Source: Pseudaquabacterium terrae
GTDB taxonomy: Bacteria; Pseudomonadota; Gammaproteobacteria; Burkholderiales; Burkholderiaceae_C
DNA: 64,000 nt
NCBI RefSeq assembly: GCF_013266755.1
Contig: NZ_JABRWJ010000007.1
Location: 62,001-126,000, forward strand
Direction: 5' to 3'
Shown here piece by piece: positions 35,188 through 43,978 of this stretch (positions are counted from its first letter, which is position 1; each line of letters starts with the position of its first letter). A program made the translations under genes and the position numbers. The notes under the pieces were generated by a model. It had not been told where the DNA came from. It was given only the letters and a program-made list of their open reading frames with translations, and did not search any database.

Positions 35188-35577
35188 TCAGACGGTCTGC
35201 GTCGGCTTCGACGAAGAGATCGAGGTGCCGAGGATCTCTTCGATCTTCAGCTTCAGCAGGCGCGTCTTCTCGTCGGCCGGGAAGCGCACGCCGACGCCCT
35301 GCGTGCGGCCGCCGGAGGCATTCGCCGGCGTGATCCACGCGACCTTGCCGGCGACCGGATAACGCTGCGGATCGTCGGGCAGCGACAGCAGCAGGTAGAT
35401 GTCTTCGCCGAGCCGGTACTCGCGCGTCGTCGGCACGAACAGCCCACCGTCGCTGAGCAGCGGGATGTACGCCGCGTAGAGCGCGCCCTTCTCGCGGAAC
35501 ACCAGCTGGATGACGCTCGGCCGCCCGGCCGCGGCCGCGGTGGGCGGTACGGGAGGACGGCCGGGGGTGATGCTCAT
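35188..35577 (-). CDS. pilZ: PilZ domain protein, type IV pilus assembly
   Basis: This 129-residue protein consists of one PilZ domain of the pilus-biogenesis subgroup: VIQLVFREKGALYAAYIPLL, GLFVPTTREYRLGEDIYLLLSL and GKVAWITPANASGGRTQGVGVRF. The arginine motif for cyclic di-GMP binding (RxxxR plus D/NxSxxG) is not present at the N-terminus, as is normal for PilZ proper, which works through PilB/FimX-type partners. Its start overlaps the holB stop by four bases, a conserved arrangement. Confidence 0.92.
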   Translation of the reverse strand: MSITPGRPPVPPTAAAAGRPSVIQLVFREKGALYAAYIPLLSDGGLFVPTTREYRLGEDIYLLLSLPDDPQRYPVAGKVAWITPANASGGRTQGVGVRFPADEKTRLLKLKIEEILGTSISSSKPTQTV

Positions 35578-36674
35578 CGTGCCGAGTTTAGGGCACGTGT
35601 CGTGCCCGCGGCCGGCCACAGCGCTGCCGCCTGCGTGACCAAGGACTCGACCAGCAGCGCGGCGTTCCACGGATGCTCGTCGTGGCGTGCCGCCTGCAGC
35701 AGCGCCTTCTGCCAGGCCACCAGCGCGGCCATCGACGGCGCGGCCGGCCACTGGCTGTCGACGAAGAAGCGCGGCGCGCCGCCGGCAGCGCGTGCCTGCA
35801 GGTCGTGCGCCAGCTTCAGCAGCAGCTCGATGACGCGCGGCAGCGGGCGACCGGCCAGCGGCGAGACATCACCGGCCGCGACGCGCAGCGGCAGCCCGGA
35901 CAGCAGGCCGGCATCGAAGCCCTCGGCGCCCAGGTCCAGCGCTTCGAGCGGCGTGCCGCCGGCCAGTGCCAGCAGCGTCTGCGGATCGTCGATGCCCTGC
36001 GCCGCGAGCCAGCGCGCCGCCTCGTCCGCGGGCGGCGCCGACAAGCGCACGCGCTGGCAGCGGCTGCGGATCGTCGGCAGCAGGCGTTCCGGATCGGTGC
36101 TCGTCAGCAGGATGCGCAGCCCGGCGGCGGGCTCCTCCAGCGTCTTCAGCAAGGCGTTCGCCGACGGCCCGTTCAGCGCGTCGGCCGGATGCAGCAGCAG
36201 CAGCTTGCCGCGCCCGCGGCCGCTGGTTTGGTGCGTCCAGTCGATCGCCTGCCGTACCTGCTCGATGCGGATGTCCTTGCTCGGCTTGGCGTCGGACTTC
36301 GAACCGGCTTCGTCGTCGCCGAGCCAGCCCAGGCGCACGCGCCAGGCCTCCGGCACGACGGCCAGCAGGTCCGGATGCGCGCGCCGGCGCACGAGATGGC
36401 ACGCGGCGCAGCGGCCACACGGGCCGGACGGACCGGGCGACCCGGATGGCCCGCGCGGCCTTGGGTCTTCGCACAGGTGGGCCTGCGCCAGCAGCCCGGC
36501 GAATTCGAGCTGGCCGACGCCGGCCGGACCGACCAGCAACAGCGCATGCGCGCGTTCGAGCGCCTGCGCCTGCGCCATCGGCCCGGCGAGCCACGGCAGG
36601 GGCCAGGCGCCCTGCTCGTCGGCACCGAGCATCAGCGTTTCCGCGCGCTTGATCGAGGTCGCCACCGGGCTCAC
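35574..36674 (-). CDS. holB: DNA polymerase III delta' subunit
   Basis: This clamp-loader subunit of about 366 residues has the AAA+ region [22 protein letters not shown] with Gln in place of the P-loop Lys; E. coli delta' also lacks a working P-loop. Four zinc cysteines (CEDP, then CGRCAAC) follow, and [25 protein letters not shown] with [19 protein letters not shown] is the family core. The GTG at 36674 overlaps the tmk stop in the same four-base way as its neighbours; an internal ATG at 36632 is the alternative. The start is uncertain, the identity is not. Confidence 0.9.
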   Translation of the reverse strand: MSPVATSIKRAETLMLGADEQGAWPLPWLAGPMAQAQALERAHALLLVGPAGVGQLEFAGLLAQAHLCEDPRPRGPSGSPGPSGPCGRCAACHLVRRRAHPDLLAVVPEAWRVRLGWLGDDEAGSKSDAKPSKDIRIEQVRQAIDWTHQTSGRGRGKLLLLHPADALNGPSANALLKTLEEPAAGLRILLTSTDPERLLPTIRSRCQRVRLSAPPADEAARWLAAQGIDDPQTLLALAGGTPLEALDLGAEGFDAGLLSGLPLRVAAGDVSPLAGRPLPRVIELLLKLAHDLQARAAGGAPRFFVDSQWPAAPSMAALVAWQKALLQAARHDEHPWNAALLVESLVTQAAALWPAAGTTRALNSAR

Positions 36675-37291
36675 CACCAGCTGTGCGCGACCAGTGCCGC
36701 TTCGACCTGCTGCCAGACCGCTTCGCGCGGCCGCTCGGCATTGATGCGCACGAAGCGCTGCGGCGCCTGCGCCGCGCGCGCTGCGTAACCGTCGCGTACG
36801 CGCTCGAAAAAGTCCTCGGTCTCGCGCTCCAGCCGATCGGCATCCCGCGCCGCGCCGCGCCGCGCCGCGGCGACCTCGGCGGGCAGGTCGAACCACAGCG
36901 TCAGGTCGGGCTGGCGGCCTTCCTGCACCCAGTGTTCGAGCTGGCTCAGCACCTGCAGCTCGAAGCCCCGGCCGGCGCCCTGGTAGGCGAAGGTGGCGTC
37001 GGTGAAGCGGTCGCAGACGACCACCGCGCCGCGCGCCAGCGCCGGCTCGATGACCTGGCGCAGGTGGTCGCGCCGGCCGGCGAAGACCAGCAGCGCCTCG
37101 GTCAGCGCATCCATGTCGTCGCGGTGCAGGAACAGCTCGCGCACCGATTCGGCGAGCCGCGTGCCACCGGGCTCGCGCGTCAGCACCACCTCGCGCTGCT
37201 GCTGGCGGATCCAGTGCGCCAGCGCCGCGATGTGCGAGGACTTGCCGGCACCGTCGATGCCTTCGATCGTGATGAAGCGGCCGCGTCTCAT
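36671..37291 (-). CDS. tmk: Thymidylate kinase
   Basis: This enzyme phosphorylates dTMP to dTDP. It has 206 residues with Walker [17 protein letters not shown], the DR(Y/F) motif [20 protein letters not shown] and a Lys/Arg-rich lid region ([17 protein letters not shown]). It lies between mltG (gap of four bases) and holB (overlap of four bases), a conserved housekeeping order. Confidence 0.95.
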   Translation of the reverse strand: MRRGRFITIEGIDGAGKSSHIAALAHWIRQQQREVVLTREPGGTRLAESVRELFLHRDDMDALTEALLVFAGRRDHLRQVIEPALARGAVVVCDRFTDATFAYQGAGRGFELQVLSQLEHWVQEGRQPDLTLWFDLPAEVAAARRGAARDADRLERETEDFFERVRDGYAARAAQAPQRFVRINAERPREAVWQQVEAALVAHSWW

Positions 37292-37295
37292 GGGC

Positions 37296-38291
37296 TTATC
37301 GGCTCTTGCGCTGGTACTCGTTCACCGCGCGATTGTGCGCGGCCAGGTCGTCGCTGAAGACGCTGCTGCCGTCGCCGCGGGCGACGAAGTACAGCGCCTT
37401 GCCGCCTTCGGGTTGCACCGTGGCACGCAGTGCGGCGAGGCCGGGCATCGCGATCGGCGTCGGCGGCAGGCCGGCGCGCAAATAGGTGTTGAACGGGTGG
37501 TCGGCCTGCAGGTCGCGCTTGCGCAGGTTGCCGTCGAAGTTGTCGCCGAGGCCGTAGATCACGCTCGGGTCGGTCTGCAGCGGCATGCCGATGCGCAGGC
37601 GGTTGACGAATACGCCGGCGATGCGTGCGCGGTCCTCGCCGCGACCGGTTTCCTTCTCGACGATCGAGGCCAGCACCAGCGCTTCGTCGGCGGTCTTCAG
37701 CGGCAGGCCCGCTGCGCGTTCGGCCCACACCGCGCCGAGGCGCTGCTGCATCGCGCTGAAGGCGCGGCGCAGCACGGTGACATCGCTGACGCCGCGGCTG
37801 TAGATGTAGGTATCCGGAAAGAATCGCCCTTCCGGCGCCACGCCCGGGTGGCCCAGCGCAGCCATCAGTTGCGCGTCGCTCATGCCGGCGCTGGCGGCTT
37901 TCAGGTGCGGGGCCTGCGCCAGCGCGGCGCGGAACTGGCGGAAGGTCCAGCCTTCGATCAGGCGCACGCGTTCGTAGGCCTCGTCGCCCTGCACCATCTT
38001 CGCGAGCAGCTGGCGCGGCGTTGCGCCGGTGCCGACCTGGTAGCTGCCGGCGCGGATGCGGCGCGCATCGCCGGACCAGCGAAACCATTCGTAGAGCAGC
38101 CAGGCGGGTGCCTGCACGCCGGCGGCGACCCAGTCGCGGGCGATCTCGCGCGGCGTGTTGCCGGCTTCGATCGACAGCTCGACCGACGGTGTGGCGAGCG
38201 CCAGCGGACGATTCAGCCACCACGCCGCGGCCGCGCCGGCCGCGACGGCGAGCACGACGAGCAACAGAAGAAGACGGCGCAAGAACTTCAT
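37296..38291 (-). CDS. mltG: Endolytic murein transglycosylase
   Basis: This inner-membrane enzyme cuts nascent peptidoglycan glycan strands. The 331-residue product starts at 38291 with [21 protein letters not shown], a signal-anchor helix. The YceG-like catalytic domain shows [23 protein letters not shown] (catalytic Glu) and [23 protein letters not shown]. An upstream in-frame ATG at 38492 runs into the divergent ygfZ gene and is rejected. Confidence 0.94.
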   Translation of the reverse strand: MKFLRRLLLLLVVLAVAAGAAAAWWLNRPLALATPSVELSIEAGNTPREIARDWVAAGVQAPAWLLYEWFRWSGDARRIRAGSYQVGTGATPRQLLAKMVQGDEAYERVRLIEGWTFRQFRAALAQAPHLKAASAGMSDAQLMAALGHPGVAPEGRFFPDTYIYSRGVSDVTVLRRAFSAMQQRLGAVWAERAAGLPLKTADEALVLASIVEKETGRGEDRARIAGVFVNRLRIGMPLQTDPSVIYGLGDNFDGNLRKRDLQADHPFNTYLRAGLPPTPIAMPGLAALRATVQPEGGKALYFVARGDGSSVFSDDLAAHNRAVNEYQRKSR

Positions 38292-38379
38292 GGGAGCTGC
38301 GCTGTGGCGACTGCGGAAGGCCGCCCCGGGTGAACGGACATGGGGGCGTGGGACATGGGGGCGTGATGATAATCGCCGC

Positions 38380-39312
38380 ATGACCGACATTCCCGCGATC
38401 TCCGGCGCCCTGCGCCTGGCCGACTGGGGCGTGATCCGCGCCCGCGGCGCCGATGCCGCGAAGTTCCTGCACAGCCAATTGACGCAGGACATCGAGGGCC
38501 TGCCACAACACGAGGCCGGCCTCGCCGGCTACTGCACGGCCAAGGGCAGATTGCTGGCCAGCTTCATCGTCTGGCGGCAGCGTCCGGACGAGATCCTGCT
38601 GGCCTGCAGCGCCGACCTGCTGGCGCCGACCTTGAAGCGCCTGTCGATGTTCGTGCTGCGCGCGCAGTGCAAGCTGAGCGATGCCAGCGGCGAGCTGGCG
38701 CTGCACGGCCTGGCGGGTGAAGCGGCCGGTGCGTGGCTCGGCGACGCCGCACCGACGACCGCCTGGGGCGTTGCCGGCCGCGACGGCAGCAGCGTCATTC
38801 GCCTGCCCGAGGCCGAGGCGATTGCACGTTATCTGCTCGTGCAGCCGATCGATGCCGCCGCGCCGGACCTGCCGCCGCTCGACGCGGCGACCTGGAACTG
38901 GCTCGAGGTGCGCAGCGGCATCCCGCGCATCGTCGCCAGCACGGTCGAGCAGTTCGTGCCGCAGATGATCAACCTGGAGCTGGTCGGTGGCGTGAACTTC
39001 CAGAAGGGCTGCTACCCGGGCCAGGAGATCGTCGCGCGCAGCCAGTACCGCGGCACGCTGAAGCGCCGCGCCTGGCTGTTCGACAGCGAAACCGAGCTGC
39101 ATCCCGGCCAGGAGGTGTTCCACAGCGCCGATCCGGGCCAGCCGGCCGGCCACGTGGCGAACGCCGCGCGCGGCCCCGCCGGTTCGAGCAGCGCACTGGT
39201 GGAAGTCAAGCTGGCAGCGCTGGGCGAGGGCAGCTGGCACGCCGGCAGTGCCGACGGCCCGCTGCTGCGGCCGGGCACGCTGCCCTATCCGGTGCCGGCG
39301 CAGGACGCGTGA
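38380..39312 (+). CDS. ygfZ: Folate-binding iron-sulfur maintenance protein YgfZ
   Basis: This GcvT-fold protein of 310 residues takes part in iron-sulfur cluster maintenance and tRNA modification. The YgfZ signature KGCYPGQEIVARSQYRG with its conserved Cys is present at about 208-224, preceded by ELVGGVNFQ. The ATG at 38380 gives the usual start; a frame opening at 38155 is an antisense extension. It is divergent from mltG with 88 bases between, and its stop overlaps the next gene's GTG start (GTGA). Confidence 0.93.
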   Translation: MTDIPAISGALRLADWGVIRARGADAAKFLHSQLTQDIEGLPQHEAGLAGYCTAKGRLLASFIVWRQRPDEILLACSADLLAPTLKRLSMFVLRAQCKLSDASGELALHGLAGEAAGAWLGDAAPTTAWGVAGRDGSSVIRLPEAEAIARYLLVQPIDAAAPDLPPLDAATWNWLEVRSGIPRIVASTVEQFVPQMINLELVGGVNFQKGCYPGQEIVARSQYRGTLKRRAWLFDSETELHPGQEVFHSADPGQPAGHVANAARGPAGSSSALVEVKLAALGEGSWHAGSADGPLLRPGTLPYPVPAQDA

Positions 39313-39602
39313 GCCAGCAGCGGCTGTACGTCTACTACCGCATCGACGCGGCCGATTTCGACGCGGTGTGCAGCGCCGTGCAGGTGATGCAGGCAGAGCT
39401 GCGCCACGCGCATCCCGGCCTCGACGCTGCGCTGCTGCGGCGGCCGGTGTCCGAGCAAGGCCAGCTGACCTTGATGGAAACCTATGCCGCGCCGCAGGGT
39501 GTCGATGCGGCCTTGCAGGCACGCATCGAAGCGGCGGCGAGCGCCCTCTCCCGCTGGCTGCGTGGCGCCCGCCACTCGGAAGTCTTCGAGCCGATCGGCT
39601 GA
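39309..39602 (+). CDS. DUF4936 family protein
   Basis: This 97-residue protein starts at GTG 39309, overlapping the ygfZ stop by four bases. It has the small ferredoxin-like pattern of DUF4936: QRLYVYYRIDAADFDAVCSAVQVMQ, RPVSEQGQLTLMETYA and HSEVFEPI. Such genes commonly follow ygfZ in Burkholderiales. The function is unknown. It is convergent with the thioesterase-GNAT gene. Confidence 0.85.
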   Translation: MSQQRLYVYYRIDAADFDAVCSAVQVMQAELRHAHPGLDAALLRRPVSEQGQLTLMETYAAPQGVDAALQARIEAAASALSRWLRGARHSEVFEPIG

Positions 39603-39605
39603 TCG

Positions 39606-40466
39606 CTACAGCGCCCGCACCATCTCGACGTGCGGGATCCCGGCCTCCTCGAACACCGGCCCGCGCGTCGTGAACCCGGCGCGCAGGTAGAACGGCGCGG
39701 CCGACATCTGCGCATGCAGCAGCGCTTCGCGATCGCCGCGCTCGCGCGCTGCCTGCATCAGCGCATCGAGCACCGCGCGGCCGATGCGGCTGCCCCGCAT
39801 CGACGACAGCACCGCCATGCGGCCGATCTTGGCGACGCCGGGCACGTGCTCGAGCAGCCGGCCGGTCGCCAGCGGCGCACCGAAGCGGTTGCAGGCCACC
39901 GCATGCACGCAGCTGGCGTCGGCGGCGTCCCATTCCATCTCGGCCGGGATCTTCTGCTCCTCGACGAAGACCTGCGCGCGGATCGCGCCGGCCTGCGCGC
40001 CGAGCTCATCCCAGCCGCCGACGCGCACCTCGACCATCGGCTTGCCGGCCTCGAAGTCCTGCAGCACCTCGCGCAGCTGCTGCGGCACCGGCTGGCTGGT
40101 CTGCGTCTGCGGATCGGCGAAGACGTAGACCAGCTCGGCACCGACCAGCGGCTCGTCGCCGCGGAAGACACAGGCCTCCAGCACCATCGACGAGTTGCCG
40201 ATGCGCGCGGTGCGCACACCGATGTCGAGCAGGTCGTCGTAGCGCGCCGACGCGTGATATTCGAGCGTGGACTTGCGCATGTAGAGGTCGCCGCTCAGGT
40301 ACGCCATCGTTGCCTGGTACGGCAGCGCCATCGCGCGCCAGTAGCCGCCCACCGCGGTGTCGAAGTACGTCAGGTAGTGGCCGTTGAAGACGATCTTCTG
40401 CATGTCCACTTCGGCCCAGCGCACGCGCAGGCGCTCGGCGAAGCGGAAATCTTCTCGTTTGCTCAT
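39606..40466 (-). CDS. Acyl-CoA thioesterase (YbgC/FadM type) fused to a GNAT acetyltransferase
   Basis: This 286-residue fusion has two domains. Residues about 1-140 form a hot-dog thioesterase (RVRWAEVDMQKIVFNGHYLTYFD with the catalytic Asp, then YMRKSTLEYHASARYDDLLDIGVR). Residues about 145-286 form a GNAT domain (FVEEQKIPAEMEWDAADAS; KIGRMAVLSSMRGSRIGRAVLDAL with the acetyl-CoA loop; FYLRAGFTTRGPVFEEAGI). Each domain looks complete. The start overlaps the upstream esterase stop by four bases. The two activities may act on a common CoA or acyl donor; substrates are unknown. Confidence 0.88.
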   Translation of the reverse strand: MSKREDFRFAERLRVRWAEVDMQKIVFNGHYLTYFDTAVGGYWRAMALPYQATMAYLSGDLYMRKSTLEYHASARYDDLLDIGVRTARIGNSSMVLEACVFRGDEPLVGAELVYVFADPQTQTSQPVPQQLREVLQDFEAGKPMVEVRVGGWDELGAQAGAIRAQVFVEEQKIPAEMEWDAADASCVHAVACNRFGAPLATGRLLEHVPGVAKIGRMAVLSSMRGSRIGRAVLDALMQAARERGDREALLHAQMSAAPFYLRAGFTTRGPVFEEAGIPHVEMVRAL

Positions 40467-41404
40467 GGGTTCCAGGCTTTCTGCAATGCCGCCCCGGCGA
40501 TGGTCTGCGCCTTGCCGGCTTCCTTCAGTGCGCGACCCATCTTGATGAAGTCGTGCGTCAATCCGCGGTACAGCTCCAGCTCGACCGCGACGCCGGCCGC
40601 GCGCAGCTTGTCGGCATAGGCCAGGCCTTCGTCGACCAGCGGATCGCACTCGGCGAGGATCACGCAGGCCGGCGCGACGCCGTCGACGTCGTCGGCCTCG
40701 AGCGGCGCGAAGCGCCAGTCGCGCCGGTGGTGGCGGTCGATGTAGTGGTCGAAGAACCAGCCGATGTCGGCCGCTTCGAGCAGGAAGCCGTTGGCGAACA
40801 GCTTGTGCGACGCGGTGTCGGCATGCGCCGCGGTGCCGGGCGTGATCAGCAGCTGCAGCGCCAGCGGCAGGCCGATGTCGCGGGCGTGCAGCGCACAGGT
40901 CGCGGCCAAGGTGCCGCCAGCGCTGTCGCCACCAACGGCGATGCGCTTCGGGTCGATGCCCAGCGTGCCGCCCTGCGACGCCAGCCAGCGCATCACCGCC
41001 CAGGCGTCGTCGACGGCGGTCGGGAAGCGGTGCTCGGGCGCGAGGCGGTAGTCGAGCGCGAGCACCGCGCCGCCGGAGCGCAGCGCGAGCTGGCGGCACA
41101 GGCTGTCGTGCGTCTCCAGGCCGCCGATCACGAACCCGCCGCCATGCAGGTACAGCAGCACCGGCGGCGTGCCCGGCGCGTTGCAATAGAGCCGCGCCGC
41201 CAGCGCGTGGCCGTCGGCGCCGCGCACGGTCAGGTCCTCGACCCGCGCCAGCGGCGCGCGCGGCGGTTCCAGCACCTCGGCGCTCACGGCGTACAGTGCG
41301 CGCGCTTCGGCCGGCGGCATCGCGTGGAAGGGCATCCGCTTCGCACGCTGGATGCGCTGCAGCAGGCCGGCCATCTGGGGCGTCAACAGGCGAACGGTGG
41401 ACAT
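40463..41404 (-). CDS. Alpha/beta hydrolase, HSL-type esterase/lipase
   Basis: This 313-residue esterase has the oxyanion motif LHGGGF (86-91), the nucleophile GDSAGG (159-164, Ser161), an Asp in ECDPLVDEG, and a His in YRGLTHDFI, giving a complete HSL/bHSL catalytic set. It carries no signal peptide and is cytoplasmic. The start at 41404 (MSTVRLLTPQMAGLL) is preferred over an upstream ATG at 41467 that would overlap the divergent dehydrogenase gene. It is coupled to the thioesterase-GNAT gene downstream. Confidence 0.92.
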   Translation of the reverse strand: MSTVRLLTPQMAGLLQRIQRAKRMPFHAMPPAEARALYAVSAEVLEPPRAPLARVEDLTVRGADGHALAARLYCNAPGTPPVLLYLHGGGFVIGGLETHDSLCRQLALRSGGAVLALDYRLAPEHRFPTAVDDAWAVMRWLASQGGTLGIDPKRIAVGGDSAGGTLAATCALHARDIGLPLALQLLITPGTAAHADTASHKLFANGFLLEAADIGWFFDHYIDRHHRRDWRFAPLEADDVDGVAPACVILAECDPLVDEGLAYADKLRAAGVAVELELYRGLTHDFIKMGRALKEAGKAQTIAGAALQKAWNP

Positions 41405-41456
41405 CGGTCGCGAAGGATACTGTGCCCCTCCTCCGACCCTTCGAGCCCGCCCCACC

Positions 41457-42605
41457 ATGGCCCGCATCCTCTACCTGACCCAGATCGAGATCGACCACGG
41501 CGCGATAGCGCTGCTGCCGCAGGAATGCGAGCGCATCGGCATGCGCCGCCCGCTGGTGGTGACCGATGCCGGCGTGCGCGCGGCCGGCGTGCTGGCGCAG
41601 GCGCTGGCGCCGCTGGGCGCTCTGCCCCATGCGGTGTTCGACGGCACGCCGAGCAACCCGACCGAGGCGGCGGTGCGCGCGGCGGTCGAGGTCTACCGCG
41701 CCAACGATTGCGACGGGCTGATCGCCGTCGGCGGCGGCTCGAGCATCGACCTGGCGAAAGGCGTCGCGATCCTCGCCACCCATCCCGGCGCGCTGAAGAC
41801 CTACGCGACGATCGAAGGCGGCAGCCCGAAGATCAGCGAGGCGGTGGCGCCGCTGATCGCCGTGCCGACGACCGCCGGCACCGGCAGCGAGGTGGCGCGT
41901 GGCGCGATCGTCATCGTCGACGACGGCCGCAAGCTCGGCTTCCACAGCTGGCACCTGATGCCCAAGGCCGCGATCCTGGATCCCGCGCTGACCGCCGGCC
42001 TGCCGCCGTTTCTGACCGCCGCAACCGGCATGGACGCGATCGCCCATTGCCTGGAGACCTTCATGGCCCCGGCGATCAACCCGCCGGCCGACGGCATCGC
42101 GCTCGACGGCCTGGCGCGCGGCTGGGCGCACATCGAACGTGCGACGCGCGATGGGCAGGACCGCGAAGCGCGCTGGAACATGATGAGCGCGAGCATGCAG
42201 GGCGCGCTGGCCTTCCAGAAGGGGCTGGGCTGCGTGCATTCGCTGAGCCACAGCCTGGGCGGCGTCAATCCGAAGCTGCACCATGGCACGTTGAACGCGG
42301 TGTTCCTGCCGGCGGTGGTCCGCTTCAACGCGGCAGCCGAGTCGATCCAGCGCGAGCGCCGGTTGCAGCGCATCGCGCAGGCCATCGGCTTGGGCCGTTG
42401 CGACGAGCACGGCAGCGAAGTGGCCGACGCGATCCGGGACCTGAACGAGCGCCTCGGCCTGCCCGCCGGACTGGCGGCGATGGGCGTCACGCCCGAGCTC
42501 TTCGAGCGCATCATCGACGGCGCGATGGCCGACCACTGCCACAAGACCAACCCGCGCATCGCCACCCGCGACGACTACCGGCAGATGCTTCAAGCGTCGC
42601 TGTAG
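41457..42605 (+). CDS. Iron-containing alcohol dehydrogenase
   Basis: This 382-residue group III dehydrogenase has the NAD site GLIAVGGGSSIDLAKG, PLIAVPTTAGTGSEV, and the metal ligands Asp/His in ATGMDAIAHCLE, GCVHSLSHSLGGVNPKLHHGTLNAV and the C-terminal ADHCHKTNPR. It is divergent from the esterase, 52 bases apart. The substrate is a small alcohol, aldehyde or hydroxyacid and cannot be fixed from sequence. Confidence 0.92.
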   Translation: MARILYLTQIEIDHGAIALLPQECERIGMRRPLVVTDAGVRAAGVLAQALAPLGALPHAVFDGTPSNPTEAAVRAAVEVYRANDCDGLIAVGGGSSIDLAKGVAILATHPGALKTYATIEGGSPKISEAVAPLIAVPTTAGTGSEVARGAIVIVDDGRKLGFHSWHLMPKAAILDPALTAGLPPFLTAATGMDAIAHCLETFMAPAINPPADGIALDGLARGWAHIERATRDGQDREARWNMMSASMQGALAFQKGLGCVHSLSHSLGGVNPKLHHGTLNAVFLPAVVRFNAAAESIQRERRLQRIAQAIGLGRCDEHGSEVADAIRDLNERLGLPAGLAAMGVTPELFERIIDGAMADHCHKTNPRIATRDDYRQMLQASL

Positions 42606-42705
42606 CGCCGCGGGCTCGACGCATCGATGTAGTCGCCGGCGCAATTCGTCGGCCGGTGCGGCAGTTGGTCGCAGCGGACGCGCCGGGGGCCGGCGGGCTT
42701 GATAT

Positions 42706-42729
42706 GGTGTGCTACATCAGCAACACACC
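42706..42729 (+). promoter_or_regulatory. Candidate YtrA-type operator
   Basis: GGTGTG (42706-42711) and CACACC (42724-42729) form an inverted repeat with a 12-base spacer, in which TGCT and AGCA extend the symmetry. It lies ten bases before the GntR start codon. GTG(T)-N-(A)CAC symmetry is typical of sites bound by short YtrA-type GntR repressors, which usually regulate their own ABC operon. Confidence 0.5.
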
Positions 42730-42739
42730 GGATCCGCCC

Positions 42740-43090
42740 ATGCAGACCTGGGATCACAAGCTGCCGATCTACCAGCAGTTGGCCGACCAGTTGGCCGCGC
42801 AGCTGCTGGACGGCGACCCGGCCGAGGGCCAACCGCTGCCGTCGGTGCGCGCGCTGGCCAGCCGCTACATGATCAATCCGCTGACCGTCAGCCGCGCGCT
42901 GCAGGCGCTGGGCGACGAAGGCCTGGTCGAGACGCGGCGCGGCCTCGGCATCTACGTGCGCCCCGGTGCGCGCGAGCGCCTGCGCAGCGTCGAGCGCGAG
43001 CGTTTCCTGAACGACGAATGGCCTCAGCTGCGTGCCCGCCTGCGCCGTCTGGGCATCACGGCCGAACAACTGAAATGGGGGGACAACTGA
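42740..43090 (+). CDS. GntR family regulator, YtrA subfamily
   Basis: This 116-residue protein is a winged helix-turn-helix (LPIYQQLADQLAAQLLDGDPAEGQPLPSVRALASRYMINPLTVSRALQAL) with only a short helical C-terminal tail, the form typical of YtrA repressors that lie ahead of ABC-2 transporters. Its stop overlaps the ATPase start by one base. It probably represses the three-gene operon and releases it in response to a drug or envelope signal; the inducer is unknown. Confidence 0.9.
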   Translation: MQTWDHKLPIYQQLADQLAAQLLDGDPAEGQPLPSVRALASRYMINPLTVSRALQALGDEGLVETRRGLGIYVRPGARERLRSVERERFLNDEWPQLRARLRRLGITAEQLKWGDN

Positions 43091-43962
43091 TGGAACCGCT
43101 GATCAAGGCCGAAGGCCTGACGCTGCGCTACGGCAAGAAGGTGGCGATCGACGAGCTGAGCTTCGCGATCCCGAAGGGCCGCGTCGTCGGCCTGCTCGGC
43201 CACAACGGCGCCGGCAAGACGACGCTGATGAAGGCGCTGGTGGGGCTGAAGCCGGCCGAGGGCCAGCTCAGCGTGCTGGGCATGAATCCGTCGAAGCAGC
43301 GCGTGGCGCTGCTCGAACGCCTGTCCTACATCCCCGACGTCGCGATCCTGCCGCGCTGGGCGCGCGTCGAGGAGCTGATCACTCTGATGAGCGGCCTGCA
43401 TCCGCGCTTCTCGGCCGAGCGCGCGCGCACGCTGCTCAAGCGCACCAGCGTCGGCCTGAGGGACAAGGTCAAGGCGCTGTCCAAGGGCATGGTGGTGCAG
43501 GTGCACCTGGCGCTGATCGCGTCGATCGACGCGCAGGTGATGATCCTCGACGAGCCGACGCTCGGCCTCGACGTGCTGTCGCGCAAGGCCTTCTACGAGA
43601 TGCTGATCGACGAATGGTGCGACGGCGAGCGCAGCGTGCTGATCTCGACCCACCAGGTCGAGGAGATCGAGACGCTGCTGTCCGACGTGATGATGCTCAA
43701 CGAGGGCAAGCTGGTGCTGTCGATCAGCCTCGAGGAGATGGACCGCCGCTTCGTGGCCTTGAGCCACGACCCGGCGCAGGCCGAGGCGATTGCCGCCGCG
43801 CATCCGTTGCTGCGCTACCGCGTGCAAGGCGGCTCGGCGGCGCTGTTCGACGGGCCACTGCCCGAAGCCGTGCAAGGCCTGGGCCAGCGCGTGCGGCCGA
43901 GCCTGGTCGACCTGTTCGTCGCGCTGACGCGGGCACCCGAGATGAACCGCACCCAGGGCTAG
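43090..43962 (+). CDS. ABC transporter ATP-binding protein
   Basis: This 290-residue ATPase has Walker A LLGHNGAGKTTLMKAL, a Q-loop region (SYIPDVAILPRW), a weak signature in VKALSKGMVVQVHLALI (LSKGM in place of LSGGQ) and Walker B VMILDEPTLGLDV with the switch His in STHQVEE. The altered signature is common in YtrB-like ATPases of YtrA operons. It pairs with the permease encoded 16 bases downstream. Confidence 0.93.
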   Translation: MEPLIKAEGLTLRYGKKVAIDELSFAIPKGRVVGLLGHNGAGKTTLMKALVGLKPAEGQLSVLGMNPSKQRVALLERLSYIPDVAILPRWARVEELITLMSGLHPRFSAERARTLLKRTSVGLRDKVKALSKGMVVQVHLALIASIDAQVMILDEPTLGLDVLSRKAFYEMLIDEWCDGERSVLISTHQVEEIETLLSDVMMLNEGKLVLSISLEEMDRRFVALSHDPAQAEAIAAAHPLLRYRVQGGSAALFDGPLPEAVQGLGQRVRPSLVDLFVALTRAPEMNRTQG

Positions 43963-43978
43963 AGAGGGAGAACATTCG

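Noticed and set aside
37288-39933. An 881-codon minus-strand open frame
   Set aside because: It is out of frame with mltG and antisense to ygfZ; the real genes at this locus are well identified.
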